NCBI GenBank assembly: GCA_024655945.1
Contig: JANLFK010000009.1
Location: forward strand, 62,001-126,000
Direction: 5' to 3'
Source of the DNA: a candidate division KSB1 bacterium
Lineage (GTDB): Bacteria > Zhuqueibacterota > Zhuqueibacteria > JANLFK01 > Oleimicrobiaceae
Length of the DNA stretch: 64,000 nucleotides
Part shown: positions 1-8,894 of the stretch, piece by piece
Numbering within the stretch: the stretch's first letter is position 1
How the letters are laid out: each line of letters starts with the position of its first letter
Translations under genes and position numbers: made by a program
Notes under the pieces: generated by a model
What the model saw: the letters and a program-made list of their open reading frames with translations, nothing else
Databases searched by the model: none
Told to the model about the DNA's origin: nothing

Positions 1-1
1 G

Positions 2-742
2 TACTGCGCCCGAGACGGAGCAGTGCTGTGCAAGTGGCTGCCCTCCGCTCAGTGCATTGACCCCACGCACCCGCTGGCGGAGCGCTTCTATCGCGCCTTG
101 GCCCTGCTTGGCCTGCCGCTTCTCATGCACGTGGGTCCTGAGGAGACCATCCCTACGGTGCTGGACACGACGGATGAGCTCCTTTTCAACGCTGCCGCCG
201 GGCGCTACGGCTCGCGCCCTGGCGACGGCATTTCGCTCGCTTTGCAGAACGGGGCCACGCTCATCGTGGCGCATGCAGCCACGCCGCTCGGCCCGCTCTT
301 TGACCGGCACAACGAGTACTGGGAGCAGGTGTTTGCGCTTCTTCTTGAGCGCGTGGCGCAGGTCGCCGCCCATGTGCCGCTATACGCGGACATGTCGGCT
401 TTCTGCCTCCCGGGCAGATTCGAGTACGTCGCCCAGGTGCTCCCTTTGGCCAGGAGGATGCCGCATCGCTTTCTCTACGGGAGCGACTATCCCATACCCG
501 TGATCTCCTTCCGCAAGAAGGGGCTCGGCGCGCTGCTGGATGCCTTCGGCTGGCTGGCAGGCCGCGCCCTGCCGGTCAACGACTTTGACAAGAGCTTTGA
601 ACTCTTGCGCGTGCGGTTCCCCATGGAGACCTTCACCTCGGCCGCAAGAGTGCTCCGTGCACCTGACCGGCCGATGCCCGAGCTTGATGCTTACCTGCGC
701 CGACTGGGGGTCAAGAGGAGGAAGTTCTTCCTCTTCGGTTGA
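2..742 (+). CDS. Amidohydrolase family protein (metal-dependent TIM-barrel hydrolase), 5' truncated by window edge
   Basis: The reading frame is open to the first base of the window, so the start and the N-terminal HxH metal motif lie outside; 246 residues remain. The visible part has the features of amidohydrolase-2 (PF04909-like) barrels: a 'KWLPSAQCIDP' strand, 'LLMHVG' with a metal-ligand-type His, 'IVAHAA' with a second His, and 'LYGSDYP' with the Asp that typically activates water. The fold and hydrolase class are therefore well supported, but the substrate cannot be told. The first internal ATG (position 23) is not a plausible start because the conserved strand begins before it. About 160 non-coding bases separate it from the next gene. 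Confidence 0.75.
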   Translation, partial: YCARDGAVLCKWLPSAQCIDPTHPLAERFYRALALLGLPLLMHVGPEETIPTVLDTTDELLFNAAAGRYGSRPGDGISLALQNGATLIVAHAATPLGPLFDRHNEYWEQVFALLLERVAQVAAHVPLYADMSAFCLPGRFEYVAQVLPLARRMPHRFLYGSDYPIPVISFRKKGLGALLDAFGWLAGRALPVNDFDKSFELLRVRFPMETFTSAARVLRAPDRPMPELDAYLRRLGVKRRKFFLFG

Positions 743-904
743 TGTGCCCGGCGCATGAGAGTCCTTTTCCGACCATCCACGCGCAGGCACAAACGGCATT
801 TCGCGAGGCTCCGGCCCCACTATTGTGCGGATTCTCGGAGCAAGTCAGGTAGAACGAAGTGAGCGACTATCCGGGCAACGCCTGGGCCCATGCGGAGGGA
901 AGAG

Positions 905-1897
905 ATGGTAACAGACGCAAGCCGCTACGACAGGATGACCTACCGCCGGTGTGGCAAGAGCGGGCCGAAGCTCCCGACCGTTTCGTTGGGTCTGTGGCAT
1001 AATTTCGGCGAAGTGGATGACCTTTCCACCGCCCGTGCCATCATCTTGCGCGCGTTGGACCTTGGCATCACCCACTTTGACTTGGCCAACAACTACGGTC
1101 CCCCGCCGGGGAGCGCCGAGGAGAATTTCGGCAAGATCCTCCGTCAAGACCTTGCTGGCCATCGCGACGAGCTGGTCATCTCCACCAAGGCCGGTTACTT
1201 CATGTGGCCTGGTCCGTACGGCGAGTGGGGCTCGCGTAAGCACCTGCTGGCCAGCCTGGACCAAAGCCTCAGGCGGCTGCAGTTGGAATATGTGGACATT
1301 TTCTACAGCCATCGCTTCGACCCCGAGACGCCGCTGGAAGAGACCATGGGCGCGCTGGCGCACGCCGTGCACCAGGGGAAGGCGTTGTACGTGGGCATCT
1401 CCAACTATGGTGTCGATCAGACACGTCAGGCTGCAGCACTCCTCGAGCAGATGGGTGTCCGCTGCCTGATTCACCAGCCGAAGTACAACATGCTCGACCG
1501 ACGGGCCGAAGAGGGCCTTCTCGCTACCCTTGAGGAGCTCGGCATTGGGTGCATCGCCTTTTCGCCTTTGGGGCAAGGGTTGCTGAGCGATCGCTACCTG
1601 CACGGGATTCCGCCTGATGCGCGGGCTGCCAAGCCGCATGGCTCCCTTCGGCCGGAGCAGCTTACGGAGGAAACGCTGGCCAAGGTGCGCCGCCTGGATG
1701 AGATTGCCAAGCGCCGCGGGCAGAGTTTAGCGCAGATGGTCCTCGCCTGGGTGTTGCGGCATCCGCACATGAGCTCTGCCCTGGTTGGCGCGAGCAAGGT
1801 TGCGCAACTTGAGGCCAATGTTGGCGCGCTGCGCAACCTACAGTTTTCTCTTGAGGAGCTCAAGAGCATAGACCGTGTCTTGGGGTGCGGAGCCTGA
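905..1897 (+). CDS. Aldo/keto reductase, YghZ / L-glyceraldehyde 3-phosphate reductase-like
   Basis: NADPH-dependent aldo/keto reductase of 330 residues, cytoplasmic. The catalytic tetrad of the superfamily can be seen: Asp and Tyr in 'HFDLANNYG', Lys in 'ISTKAGY' and His in 'FYSHRFD'. The opening 'MTYRRCGKSGPKLP' and the 'GSAEENFG' loop are typical of the YghZ/Kv-beta branch, which reduces small aldehydes such as L-glyceraldehyde 3-phosphate; the true substrate is unknown. An ATG exists at 890, but GGAGGG at 894-899 lies five bases before the ATG at 905, so 905 is chosen. It stands alone, with about 180 non-coding bases before the next gene. Confidence 0.9.
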   Translation: MVTDASRYDRMTYRRCGKSGPKLPTVSLGLWHNFGEVDDLSTARAIILRALDLGITHFDLANNYGPPPGSAEENFGKILRQDLAGHRDELVISTKAGYFMWPGPYGEWGSRKHLLASLDQSLRRLQLEYVDIFYSHRFDPETPLEETMGALAHAVHQGKALYVGISNYGVDQTRQAAALLEQMGVRCLIHQPKYNMLDRRAEEGLLATLEELGIGCIAFSPLGQGLLSDRYLHGIPPDARAAKPHGSLRPEQLTEETLAKVRRLDEIAKRRGQSLAQMVLAWVLRHPHMSSALVGASKVAQLEANVGALRNLQFSLEELKSIDRVLGCGA

Positions 1898-2078
1898 GCA
1901 TTGGGTGCAGATTGGCCACGGCATCCGGCAGTTCCCAATCCGGCGCGGGACACGGGAGCGCGATTCGCCCGAGGACGAGCCCAATCTCCTTTGTCCTCCG
2001 ACCGGCCAAGCCGAGTCCGGGGGACTGCTGAAAAGGCATAGTGCCTTGTGCCCAAGATGAAATCGGAGGTGGAGCGCA

Positions 2079-2870
2079 ATGGCCTGCGGAGCGGAACGGA
2101 GCAGTGGGCAGGAGTGGGAACGGTATGCCAAAGGCAAACCTATTCTGCCCGGACCGCGCTGGTCGAACATCGCAGAGTATACTTCTGCGGCCTATGATCG
2201 CCAGGTCCAGCAGATGCTGGACGAGAATCTGCTGCCCGGGTACACCGTGCTGGACATCGGCTGCGGCGACGGCCGGTGGGTGGAATATCTCCTGCGGCGA
2301 GGCGTCCATTGCGTTGGAACTGACCTGCTCCTTTCAAATGCGAGGGCGACCTGCGCCAGGACAAAATCGGCCTCCGGGTGAGCGCTGGCGGTGGTGGCCG
2401 ATGCGACCCACCTTCCTTTCAAGCCTCATAGCTTCCATGCCCTCATCTCTTTCGGCCTGCTCGCACATTTTCGGAACCACGTGCCTGTGCTGGAGAGCTG
2501 GACCAGGCTTCTGCACGAAACCGGGAGGGTGGTCCTCTCCGTGCCCAACGGCCGCCGCAAGGATTGGGCCGTCTACGAGGCGCTCCACCAATTGCTTCTC
2601 CACCGAAAGCTGATGCGTTTCTATCCCACGCTGCGAGGTCTTGTTTCGCGCTCCTACGGATACGAGGAGCGCTGGACGCCGGCCTATTTTCGCCAGTTGT
2701 GCCGGTGGGTCGGCTTCCGGGAGGTGGAAATCGATGGGCTGTTCCTCCTCCCGCCCTTGTTTTTCCATCCTTTTGGAGACCGGATTCCCCCCGCCCTTTT
2801 CCGGCGCATGGCCCGCACGCGGCGCTCATCACAGTGGGGGCTCTACCTCTTTGCGATGGCAAGGCGGTAA
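2079..2870 (+). pseudogene. SAM-dependent class I methyltransferase interrupted by an in-frame TGA
   Basis: A strong Shine-Dalgarno stretch (2065-2074) precedes ATG 2079. The frame encodes a class I methyltransferase: motif I 'VLDIGCGDGRW' near residue 60, then 'VVADATHLPF' (motif II region) and 'SFHALISFGLLAHF', followed by a C-terminal region with 'YGYEERWTPAYF'. At 2379-2381 the frame is interrupted by TGA; the same frame resumes immediately (ALAVVADATHLPF) and runs to 2870. No frameshift is needed: a single substitution, for example TGA to CGA or GGA, would restore a 263-residue protein. Other genes here use TGA as a normal stop (the reductase just upstream, SatD, ftsH), so recoding is unlikely. 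It is either a recent nonsense mutation, a sequencing error or a split gene. The substrate is unknown. Confidence 0.75.
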
Positions 2871-3436
2871 GCGTTGCCTCCTTGCGACGACAAGTCCTCG
2901 GCCGGCGCTCTTTCAGCTTCAGGATGAGAGAGGCGACGACACACTGGCGCTTCAGCGGTCTTTTCAAGCTTCTTGGTCTGGACCGCGTCGAGGAAAGGGG
3001 CCTTGCGTGCGAGTGGTGCACAGCCGTGCGGTGCGGCAGGTGCCCAAGTGCGATGCTGGTGGCGTCAAGGTCAAATGGAGCGGGTGTGCCCAGGCCGCTG
3101 GTGCGGCAAGGCATCAGAGGCGTCCGCGCCTTCGCGGGCATCTTGCGCAGAAGAGGCAGGTCCTTGACCAATGGCAGAGCTCTTTTCGGCTTGGCCCTTC
3201 CAAGACCGCCCCGCTAACCCGCGTGATGAGGGGCTCTTCTTCGCCGCGATATTCTTGTTGACTTTTTCTCGCGAAATTCGTACAATGGCAGCACGATGGC
3301 AGCATCCTATCCCCACGAGCCAGGGAGCCAAACTCGGGCCCGTCGCTCCGGTTTCCCAAGAGGCGTCTGCCCCAAAGCCGACCCCGCATGTGTCCCGCAA
3401 AGCCACAGGCAGGGCGCCGGGTGCAGTTGGTCTCAG
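2871..3436. other. Gene-free stretch with a promoter near its 3' end
   Basis: About 570 bases between the broken methyltransferase and the amidase. Open frames occur on both strands, but none has a recognisable motif or ribosome-binding site. The only feature I can support is the promoter at 3258-3286. The amidase frame is open back to ATG 3296, but those first 47 residues look non-conserved. Confidence 0.5.
3258..3286 (+). promoter_or_regulatory. Sigma-70-type promoter for the amidase / peptidase block
   Basis: TTGACT (3258-3263), a 17-base spacer, then TACAAT (3281-3286) in an AT-rich patch inside GC-rich sequence. Transcription would begin near 3293, upstream of the amidase and probably reading into the M14 genes. 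Confidence 0.65.
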
Positions 3437-4480
3437 ATGAGGCGTGGACGGCGTGATCTTCGTCCTCGCCGTGCTGCGCCTGTGCCCCTCTCCTGCGTGG
3501 TGACAATGATCTTCTGGTTCTTGTTGGTTGTCGTTGATTGCAACAGACCTTCTGCGCTCAGAGGTAGGACCATTTGCCTTGACCCTGGACACGGCGGGAC
3601 AGGTGCCGTCGACTCTTACCGCATCGGCCCCACAGGAGAAAGGGAAGAATGGATTAATCTCCGCGTTGCCCTGGTTCTCCGGCAGTTGCTGGAGGCACGC
3701 GGCGCCAAGGTGCTCATGACCCGCACCGCGGACGTGGAAGTGCCGCTGGCTGAGCGGGCGCGTGTGGCAGTGGCAGGAGAGGCAGACCTCTTTCTCTCCA
3801 TCCACCACAATGCCGCTGCAGACACGGGGGTGAATTTTCCGGTGGCCTACTTCCATGGCAGCGCTTCCGAAAACCAGGCCGGCGTGGCGCTGGGCCGCCA
3901 TCTCCTCTGTGCCATGGCGCGCGCCCTCCACCGCCCGGAGACGCCGCTCAGTCTGGCGTCAGATCACACCATCTTCCCCACGGCCGGAACGGCAGTTCTC
4001 CGTCAGACCTACGGCATTCCGGGGGTCATCGTCGAGGCGTCGTTCTTCACTAATCCGGCAGAAGAGTGGCGTCTGCGGCAGCCAGCCTACAATCGTCGGG
4101 AAGCGGCGGCCTATGTGGAGGGGCTGGAGGCGTTCTTCCACGAGCCTATTCCCCCCATTCTGACAAAAGGGGCAAGGGTCCAGCTTGATACCTTCCGCGT
4201 CCTTCAGGAGGCCGAGCGCATGAGTCCTGTGGCTCGTCTTTGGCGGAAGGATTTCCTGGAGGCACAGCGTCTAGCGGCACAGAGCGACCCGGATTCATTA
4301 TGTCGCGCTCACGAGCTCTTCACGCGCTCGGCCCGCTCGTTCCCGGATTCATATTTGGCGAGGGAGTGTCATCTGCAACGTGCGCGCTTACTGCGTCTCT
4401 GGAAAAAGAAGGAGGAGGCAGACATGGCGGAGTTACGTGCGCGAGAGTATTACGTCGCAGTAGATTGCGGGGGGCCATAG
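3437..4480 (+). CDS. N-acetylmuramoyl-L-alanine amidase (Amidase_3), exported or membrane-anchored
   Basis: Zinc amidase that cleaves the bond between muramic acid and the peptide stem of peptidoglycan. The Amidase_3 signature is complete: 'CLDPGHGG' (zinc His), 'EEWINLRVA' (zinc Glu), 'FLSIHHNA' (zinc His) and 'VIVEASFFTN' (catalytic Glu). An N-terminal Arg-rich stretch and a short hydrophobic segment ('MIFWFLLVVVDC') imply export or anchoring. After the catalytic domain (about residues 45-240) there is a C-terminal helical tail of roughly 100 residues without a known cell-wall-binding repeat. ATG 3437 is used; ATG 3296 and ATG 3506 are alternatives and no site has a clear ribosome-binding site. 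The next gene begins 79 bases downstream. Confidence 0.85.
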   Translation: MRRGRRDLRPRRAAPVPLSCVVTMIFWFLLVVVDCNRPSALRGRTICLDPGHGGTGAVDSYRIGPTGEREEWINLRVALVLRQLLEARGAKVLMTRTADVEVPLAERARVAVAGEADLFLSIHHNAAADTGVNFPVAYFHGSASENQAGVALGRHLLCAMARALHRPETPLSLASDHTIFPTAGTAVLRQTYGIPGVIVEASFFTNPAEEWRLRQPAYNRREAAAYVEGLEAFFHEPIPPILTKGARVQLDTFRVLQEAERMSPVARLWRKDFLEAQRLAAQSDPDSLCRAHELFTRSARSFPDSYLARECHLQRARLLRLWKKKEEADMAELRAREYYVAVDCGGP

Positions 4481-4559
4481 TGCCGCCGGCTCGAGCGGAG
4501 ACAGGTAGCGCGCCAGAAGGCGTGCCACAGGGATAACCAGGAGCAAGGAGGAGAGCGCG

Positions 4560-6488
4560 ATGAGATGGCTGTGCACGGCGCTGGTGGTTTGGCAACTCCT
4601 CAGCCTGACGACCCAGGCGACCGGACAGGTACGCTCGCCCGGAAAAAGTCATGGTGAGGAGAGCTTTCTTGTGAACTGGAAAACCTACCAGGACTACGAG
4701 GGAATGACCAAAATCCTCAAAGGCTTGGCCGGCCGTTTCCCCAACCTGGCCAAGCTCTATTCCACGGGGAAAAGCCGCATGGGGCGTGAGCTCTGGGTGA
4801 TGGAGATCACCAACTTTGCCAAGGGCGATACCTTAGAAAGGCCAGGCTTTTACATCGATGGCAACATCCATGGGAACGAAGTGAACGGCATGATGGTGCC
4901 GCTCTACACCTGCTGGTATCTCCTGACGCGCTATGGCAACGACGATTTTGTCACGGACCTGGTCGACCGGGTGGTCTTTTACGTGCGGCCGTCGGTAAAT
5001 CCGGACGCAATGAATTCCTTCATCACCGAGCCGAACACCATGCACCATCCGCGTTGGAACTACCGCCCCATAGATAACGACGGCGATGGTCTCTACGATG
5101 AGGATCCGGAGGAGGACCTGAACGGTGACGGCGAGATTTCCTTAATGCGCAAGCGGGACCCCCTGGGGCGTTGGAAGATCAGCCCGGAGGATCCGCGGCT
5201 CCTGGTGCGCTGCAAGCCGGGAGAACCGCCGGGCGGCTGGACTCTCCTGGGGACCGAGGGCATCGACAATGATGGCGACGGCTCCATCAATGAGGACATC
5301 CCCGGGGGCCTGGACATGGCGCGCAACTTTCCCTACGACTACAGCGTGCAGAACGGTTGGCCTTTCCCCATCTCGGAACCGGAGACCAAGGGGGTGATCG
5401 AGTTCTTCCGCACCCATCCCAACATCAACGGCGTGTTCCACTACCACAACTCCGGCAAACTGATTATGATGGCGCTGGGCAAAGAGGCGCGCATGGAAAG
5501 TGCCCCACCTCCCGAGCGGCGCCGCGCAGCAGAGTTGGACCTTCCTCCCCTCAGCGCTGAGGAGCAGAAACTTATGGAAGGTTTCCTGAACGTCACGGTA
5601 CAACGCGAGAAGCAGCGCGACTTGACCATGTACCAGATCCTGGCCGCACGCGGGGTGCAGATCCTCAAGTATCGCCCGACGCTCAACGGCGGCGTGGGCC
5701 AGTTCCCGCCGTGGACCTACAGCATGTACGGCGCGCCCTCGTTTCTCATCGAGCTGTGGGGCATCCCGGCCGACTACAATGGCGACGGGGATGTGAGCGA
5801 GGCGGAGGCGTTGCGCTGGGTGGACGAGGAACTGCATGGCGAAGGGTGGATAGACTGGAAGCCCTTCACTCACCCGCAGCTTGGCGAGATCGAGATTGGC
5901 GGCAGCTATGCCAAATTTGTGCGCCGTTCGCCGCCGGCGCGCTTCCTGGAGGAACACTGCCTGGCCAATACGCGCTTTCACCTCTACGTGGCCAGCGAAT
6001 TGCCGCGCCTGGAGTTTGTCAAGGCCGAGCTCGTTCCGCTCTGCTCCTTCGCTCGGGCAGCGCAAGGTGACCGCGCCGCACTCACGGTCAGCGACGTGCT
6101 GGAGATTGGAGCCAAGGACCTGAGAGCCGAGAAGGGGGTGCTGGCTTGGCTGGACGTTGAGATCCGCAACCACGGTGTCATCCCCACCGCCACAGCGCAG
6201 GCGATAAACATCAAGGCCACCCGGCCGGATCGCTTGCGCATCAAGGGCGTCAACGGCGTGCAAGTCCTTGGGCGTTCCGACCCGGCAAACATGTTGGGCC
6301 GCATCACCGGCTTCACCACCGAAGCTCCCAGCGAGGTGGAAGTGGGATATCTTGGCGGGCGGAGCAGTCAAACTTACCGCTTCCTGGTGAGGGTCGGCCA
6401 GACGAGGAATGGTGCCATCAATCTGGAGTACAACAGTCAGCGCGGCGGCGTGGTGCGAAAGACGCTCCCTGTGCGTTTCTCAGGTTGA
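4560..6488 (+). CDS. Secreted M14 family zinc carboxypeptidase with calcium-type loops
   Basis: Exported metallocarboxypeptidase of 642 residues with a signal peptide (residues 1 to about 22). Zinc ligands are His104 and Glu107 in 'GNIHGNEVNG' and His296 in 'FHYHNSG'; the catalytic Glu is Glu398 in 'PSFLIELWG'. Between them sit two Asp-rich loops ('DNDGDGLYDED', 'LNGDGEI' and later 'DNDGDGSINED') resembling thrombospondin-3 or EF-hand calcium sites, an insertion found in many FCB-group M14 proteins. A C-terminal region from about residue 480 probably forms a beta domain. GGAGGAGAGCG precedes the ATG. A degenerate paralogue follows directly, so the pair arose by duplication. Likely role: trimming of extracellular or periplasmic peptides. 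Confidence 0.9.
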   Translation: MRWLCTALVVWQLLSLTTQATGQVRSPGKSHGEESFLVNWKTYQDYEGMTKILKGLAGRFPNLAKLYSTGKSRMGRELWVMEITNFAKGDTLERPGFYIDGNIHGNEVNGMMVPLYTCWYLLTRYGNDDFVTDLVDRVVFYVRPSVNPDAMNSFITEPNTMHHPRWNYRPIDNDGDGLYDEDPEEDLNGDGEISLMRKRDPLGRWKISPEDPRLLVRCKPGEPPGGWTLLGTEGIDNDGDGSINEDIPGGLDMARNFPYDYSVQNGWPFPISEPETKGVIEFFRTHPNINGVFHYHNSGKLIMMALGKEARMESAPPPERRRAAELDLPPLSAEEQKLMEGFLNVTVQREKQRDLTMYQILAARGVQILKYRPTLNGGVGQFPPWTYSMYGAPSFLIELWGIPADYNGDGDVSEAEALRWVDEELHGEGWIDWKPFTHPQLGEIEIGGSYAKFVRRSPPARFLEEHCLANTRFHLYVASELPRLEFVKAELVPLCSFARAAQGDRAALTVSDVLEIGAKDLRAEKGVLAWLDVEIRNHGVIPTATAQAINIKATRPDRLRIKGVNGVQVLGRSDPANMLGRITGFTTEAPSEVEVGYLGGRSSQTYRFLVRVGQTRNGAINLEYNSQRGGVVRKTLPVRFSG

Positions 6489-6516
6489 GGCACGGCTCAG
6501 GTGGATGGAGGTGAAC

Positions 6517-8667
6517 ATGAGAATACGCGTTTTGCTCCCATGGGTAGCCGGGGTCCTACTGACCGCCGCGCTGCCGCACCTCTCGGCAGGAGCCGAAAAG
6601 GTGAAGTGTGACAAATATCACACCTACGAGGAGCTGACTTCGCAGCTCCGTGCCCTGCAGTCCGGGTACCCCGACCTGGCTAAGCTCACTTCCGCTGGCA
6701 AGAGCATTCAAGGCAGGGAGTTGTGGGTGATGGAGGTGACCAACCGCAAGACAGGCGCCGCCGAGGAAAAGCCAGGCATCTTTGTGGCGGGCAGTCTGCA
6801 GGGTGATGAGCCTGTAGGGACCGAGGTGGCCCTCAAGGTGGTGGACCATCTGCTCGGCAACTATGCCAACGATCCACGCTTGCGCCAGCTTGTGGACACC
6901 AGGACTTTCTACGTTTGGCCCTCGCCCAATCCGGATGCCTCAGACAGAAACGTCAGGCAGCCTGGCAAAGCGGCAGTGGCGAACATGCGTCCCACCGACG
7001 AGGACCGTGATGGCCGCCTGGACGAGGATGGGGCCGAGGACTTGGACAAGGACGGGTTCATCGCCCAGATGAGAGTGAAAGATGAGCAGGGCGACTATGT
7101 GGCCAGCGCGCAGGACCCTCGCATCATGCTGCCGCGCCCCCGGCGGGCGAACCCTGGGGTAGCCTACCGCCTCTACACGGAGGGGTCAGACAACGACGGC
7201 GATGGCGCCTACAACGAGGATGGGCCCGGAGGCGTGATGCTCAATGCCAACTTTCCGGCCGGGTGGAAGCTAGATGCGGAGGTGCCGGGCTCCGGCATGT
7301 ACCCGGGATCGGAACCGGAGACGGAGGCCATCCTGCACTTCCTCACCGACCACCCCAACGTCGCCTTGCTCATTGTCTACCAGTCCGGTGAGGGTGTGCT
7401 CTATCGTCCTTTCGACAGCATTGCGGACAAGGAGATCCCTCGCTTGGACAGGGAGGTGTACGAACTCTTTGGCCGACGCTATCGGCAAGTGACGGGCAAG
7501 GCCATGACGCACGGCTTTGCCGAGGCAGCCACGCCGGACACCTCCGCCGCGGAGGAAGAACAATCCCTGCGGCGCACCCTGGCTCAGGAGCTCCCGGCGC
7601 AGGTAAACATCGATGACGTCCTGCGCATGGGTAACATCAGGGAGATGGCCAATTCTCCGCAGGGGCGCTCCCTCCGCGAGCAGTATGGCATCAGCCAGGA
7701 GACTATCGCCAGACTGACAAGGCTCCAAGAGCTGCGCCAGCGGCGCACACGCCAGGTGCCGCCCGAACCGCGCCCCCAGCCAAGGTGCGGGACGCTTTTG
7801 GATTGGGCCTACAAGGACTATTGCGTGTACGCGCTCAGTCCCAGCGTGTGGAGCTTGCCCCAACAGTTCTGCAAGGAGGATAGCGGCGGTCGGCAACTGG
7901 CCGAGGAACTCGGGTGGATTGATTTCCTGCAGCAGGAGTGGCAGGGCAAGGGGTTCGTGCCTTGGCATACTTTCCACCACCCGCAGCTTGGTGAGGTAGA
8001 AGTGGGTGGCTGGGTGGGGTTCTACCGGAAGAATCCGCCACCCGGAAAGTGGCTGGAAAAGGTGTGCGCCCAGCAGGCAGCTTTTGTGGTGGAGGCAGCG
8101 GAACTCACTCCTTTGATCACCATCGCGCAGGTGGAAGTAGTGCCACTCCAGATTCTCGGCGGGACCGGGGATGCGCATGCCACCGCGGCCGAAGATGGCG
8201 CAATTGTGCTTTCCGCAAGCAAGGGCGGCGAGGGCAACCTCCTCCTGGCTGAGGTCAAGGTGACCGTACAAAACACCGGTGCCGTGGGGACGCGCACGGC
8301 GCTGGGGGAGGCCACTCGCTACGCACAGCAGCCGCCACGCGCTGTGCTGGCCTCACTGCAGGCAGATGGCGGGCCACTGGAAATCCTTTCCATGCCCAAA
8401 GTGCTCCGCTTAGGCAACCTGCAAGGGAAGGAAACCAAGAATCTTGCCGTGCGAGAAGGTAGGCGAGAGCCGGCACCTTCAGAGCGGCGCAGGCCGGGGG
8501 GCGGCGAAAAGACCCAGCAGGAGGCAGCCTTGGTGCGGGATTCAGAACCGGACAAAGCTACCGGCACGTGGCTGGTGAACATGGGAGGCGGGGTCCGGGC
8601 GCTGCAACTGCGCGTGGTTGCCGAGAAGGCGGGGGTGGCAACAAGAACGGTCCAGGTGCGCTGGTGA
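6517..8667 (+). CDS. Secreted M14-like protein with missing catalytic residues (probable pseudopeptidase)
   Basis: A paralogue of the preceding carboxypeptidase: same signal peptide plan, same 'SxGKSxxGRELWVME' strand, same Asp-rich loops ('EDRDGRLDED', 'DNDGDGAYNED') and same 'HPQLGEVEVGG' strand. The active site is not kept. The zinc motif HGNE reads QGDE (Gln95, Glu98), the third zinc His region 'HYHNSG' reads 'VYQSG', and the catalytic Glu strand 'FLIELWG' reads 'LSPSVWS'. It is therefore probably not a zinc peptidase; a binding or scaffolding role is an inference. The protein has 716 residues with a longer C-terminal beta region. ATG 6517 is chosen because GGATGGAGGTG lies just before it; an upstream in-frame ATG would overlap the previous gene. 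Confidence 0.85.
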   Translation: MRIRVLLPWVAGVLLTAALPHLSAGAEKVKCDKYHTYEELTSQLRALQSGYPDLAKLTSAGKSIQGRELWVMEVTNRKTGAAEEKPGIFVAGSLQGDEPVGTEVALKVVDHLLGNYANDPRLRQLVDTRTFYVWPSPNPDASDRNVRQPGKAAVANMRPTDEDRDGRLDEDGAEDLDKDGFIAQMRVKDEQGDYVASAQDPRIMLPRPRRANPGVAYRLYTEGSDNDGDGAYNEDGPGGVMLNANFPAGWKLDAEVPGSGMYPGSEPETEAILHFLTDHPNVALLIVYQSGEGVLYRPFDSIADKEIPRLDREVYELFGRRYRQVTGKAMTHGFAEAATPDTSAAEEEQSLRRTLAQELPAQVNIDDVLRMGNIREMANSPQGRSLREQYGISQETIARLTRLQELRQRRTRQVPPEPRPQPRCGTLLDWAYKDYCVYALSPSVWSLPQQFCKEDSGGRQLAEELGWIDFLQQEWQGKGFVPWHTFHHPQLGEVEVGGWVGFYRKNPPPGKWLEKVCAQQAAFVVEAAELTPLITIAQVEVVPLQILGGTGDAHATAAEDGAIVLSASKGGEGNLLLAEVKVTVQNTGAVGTRTALGEATRYAQQPPRAVLASLQADGGPLEILSMPKVLRLGNLQGKETKNLAVREGRREPAPSERRRPGGGEKTQQEAALVRDSEPDKATGTWLVNMGGGVRALQLRVVAEKAGVATRTVQVRW

Positions 8668-8894
8668 GGGAGTCCTCGCGGTCAAGGCGGATGGGGAGTG
8701 CGGCAGGAGCACATAGCTTTGCCAAGGGTCGAGGCCCTGCCCGCGGGACTCCTGGATGCGGTCACGGCTGCATACGAGCACCGACCGGGTGGGGGTGCTG
8801 GTGCTCCGCAGAGTTTGACCAGTTCCGAAACGGGGTCCCCTCACTACGCGGGGGTTGGCCACAGGTGACGCGCACAATGCATGGAGGACGCGAT

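Noticed and set aside
2379-2381. Selenocysteine or recoded TGA in the methyltransferase
   Set aside because: Nothing known in the family has Sec at this place, no obvious SECIS-like hairpin was recognised, and TGA ends many intact genes in the window.
4980-5320. DNA tandem repeat from the DNDGDG loops of the M14 gene
   Set aside because: The similarity is at protein level (calcium-type loops); the DNA copies are diverged and do not form a tandem array.
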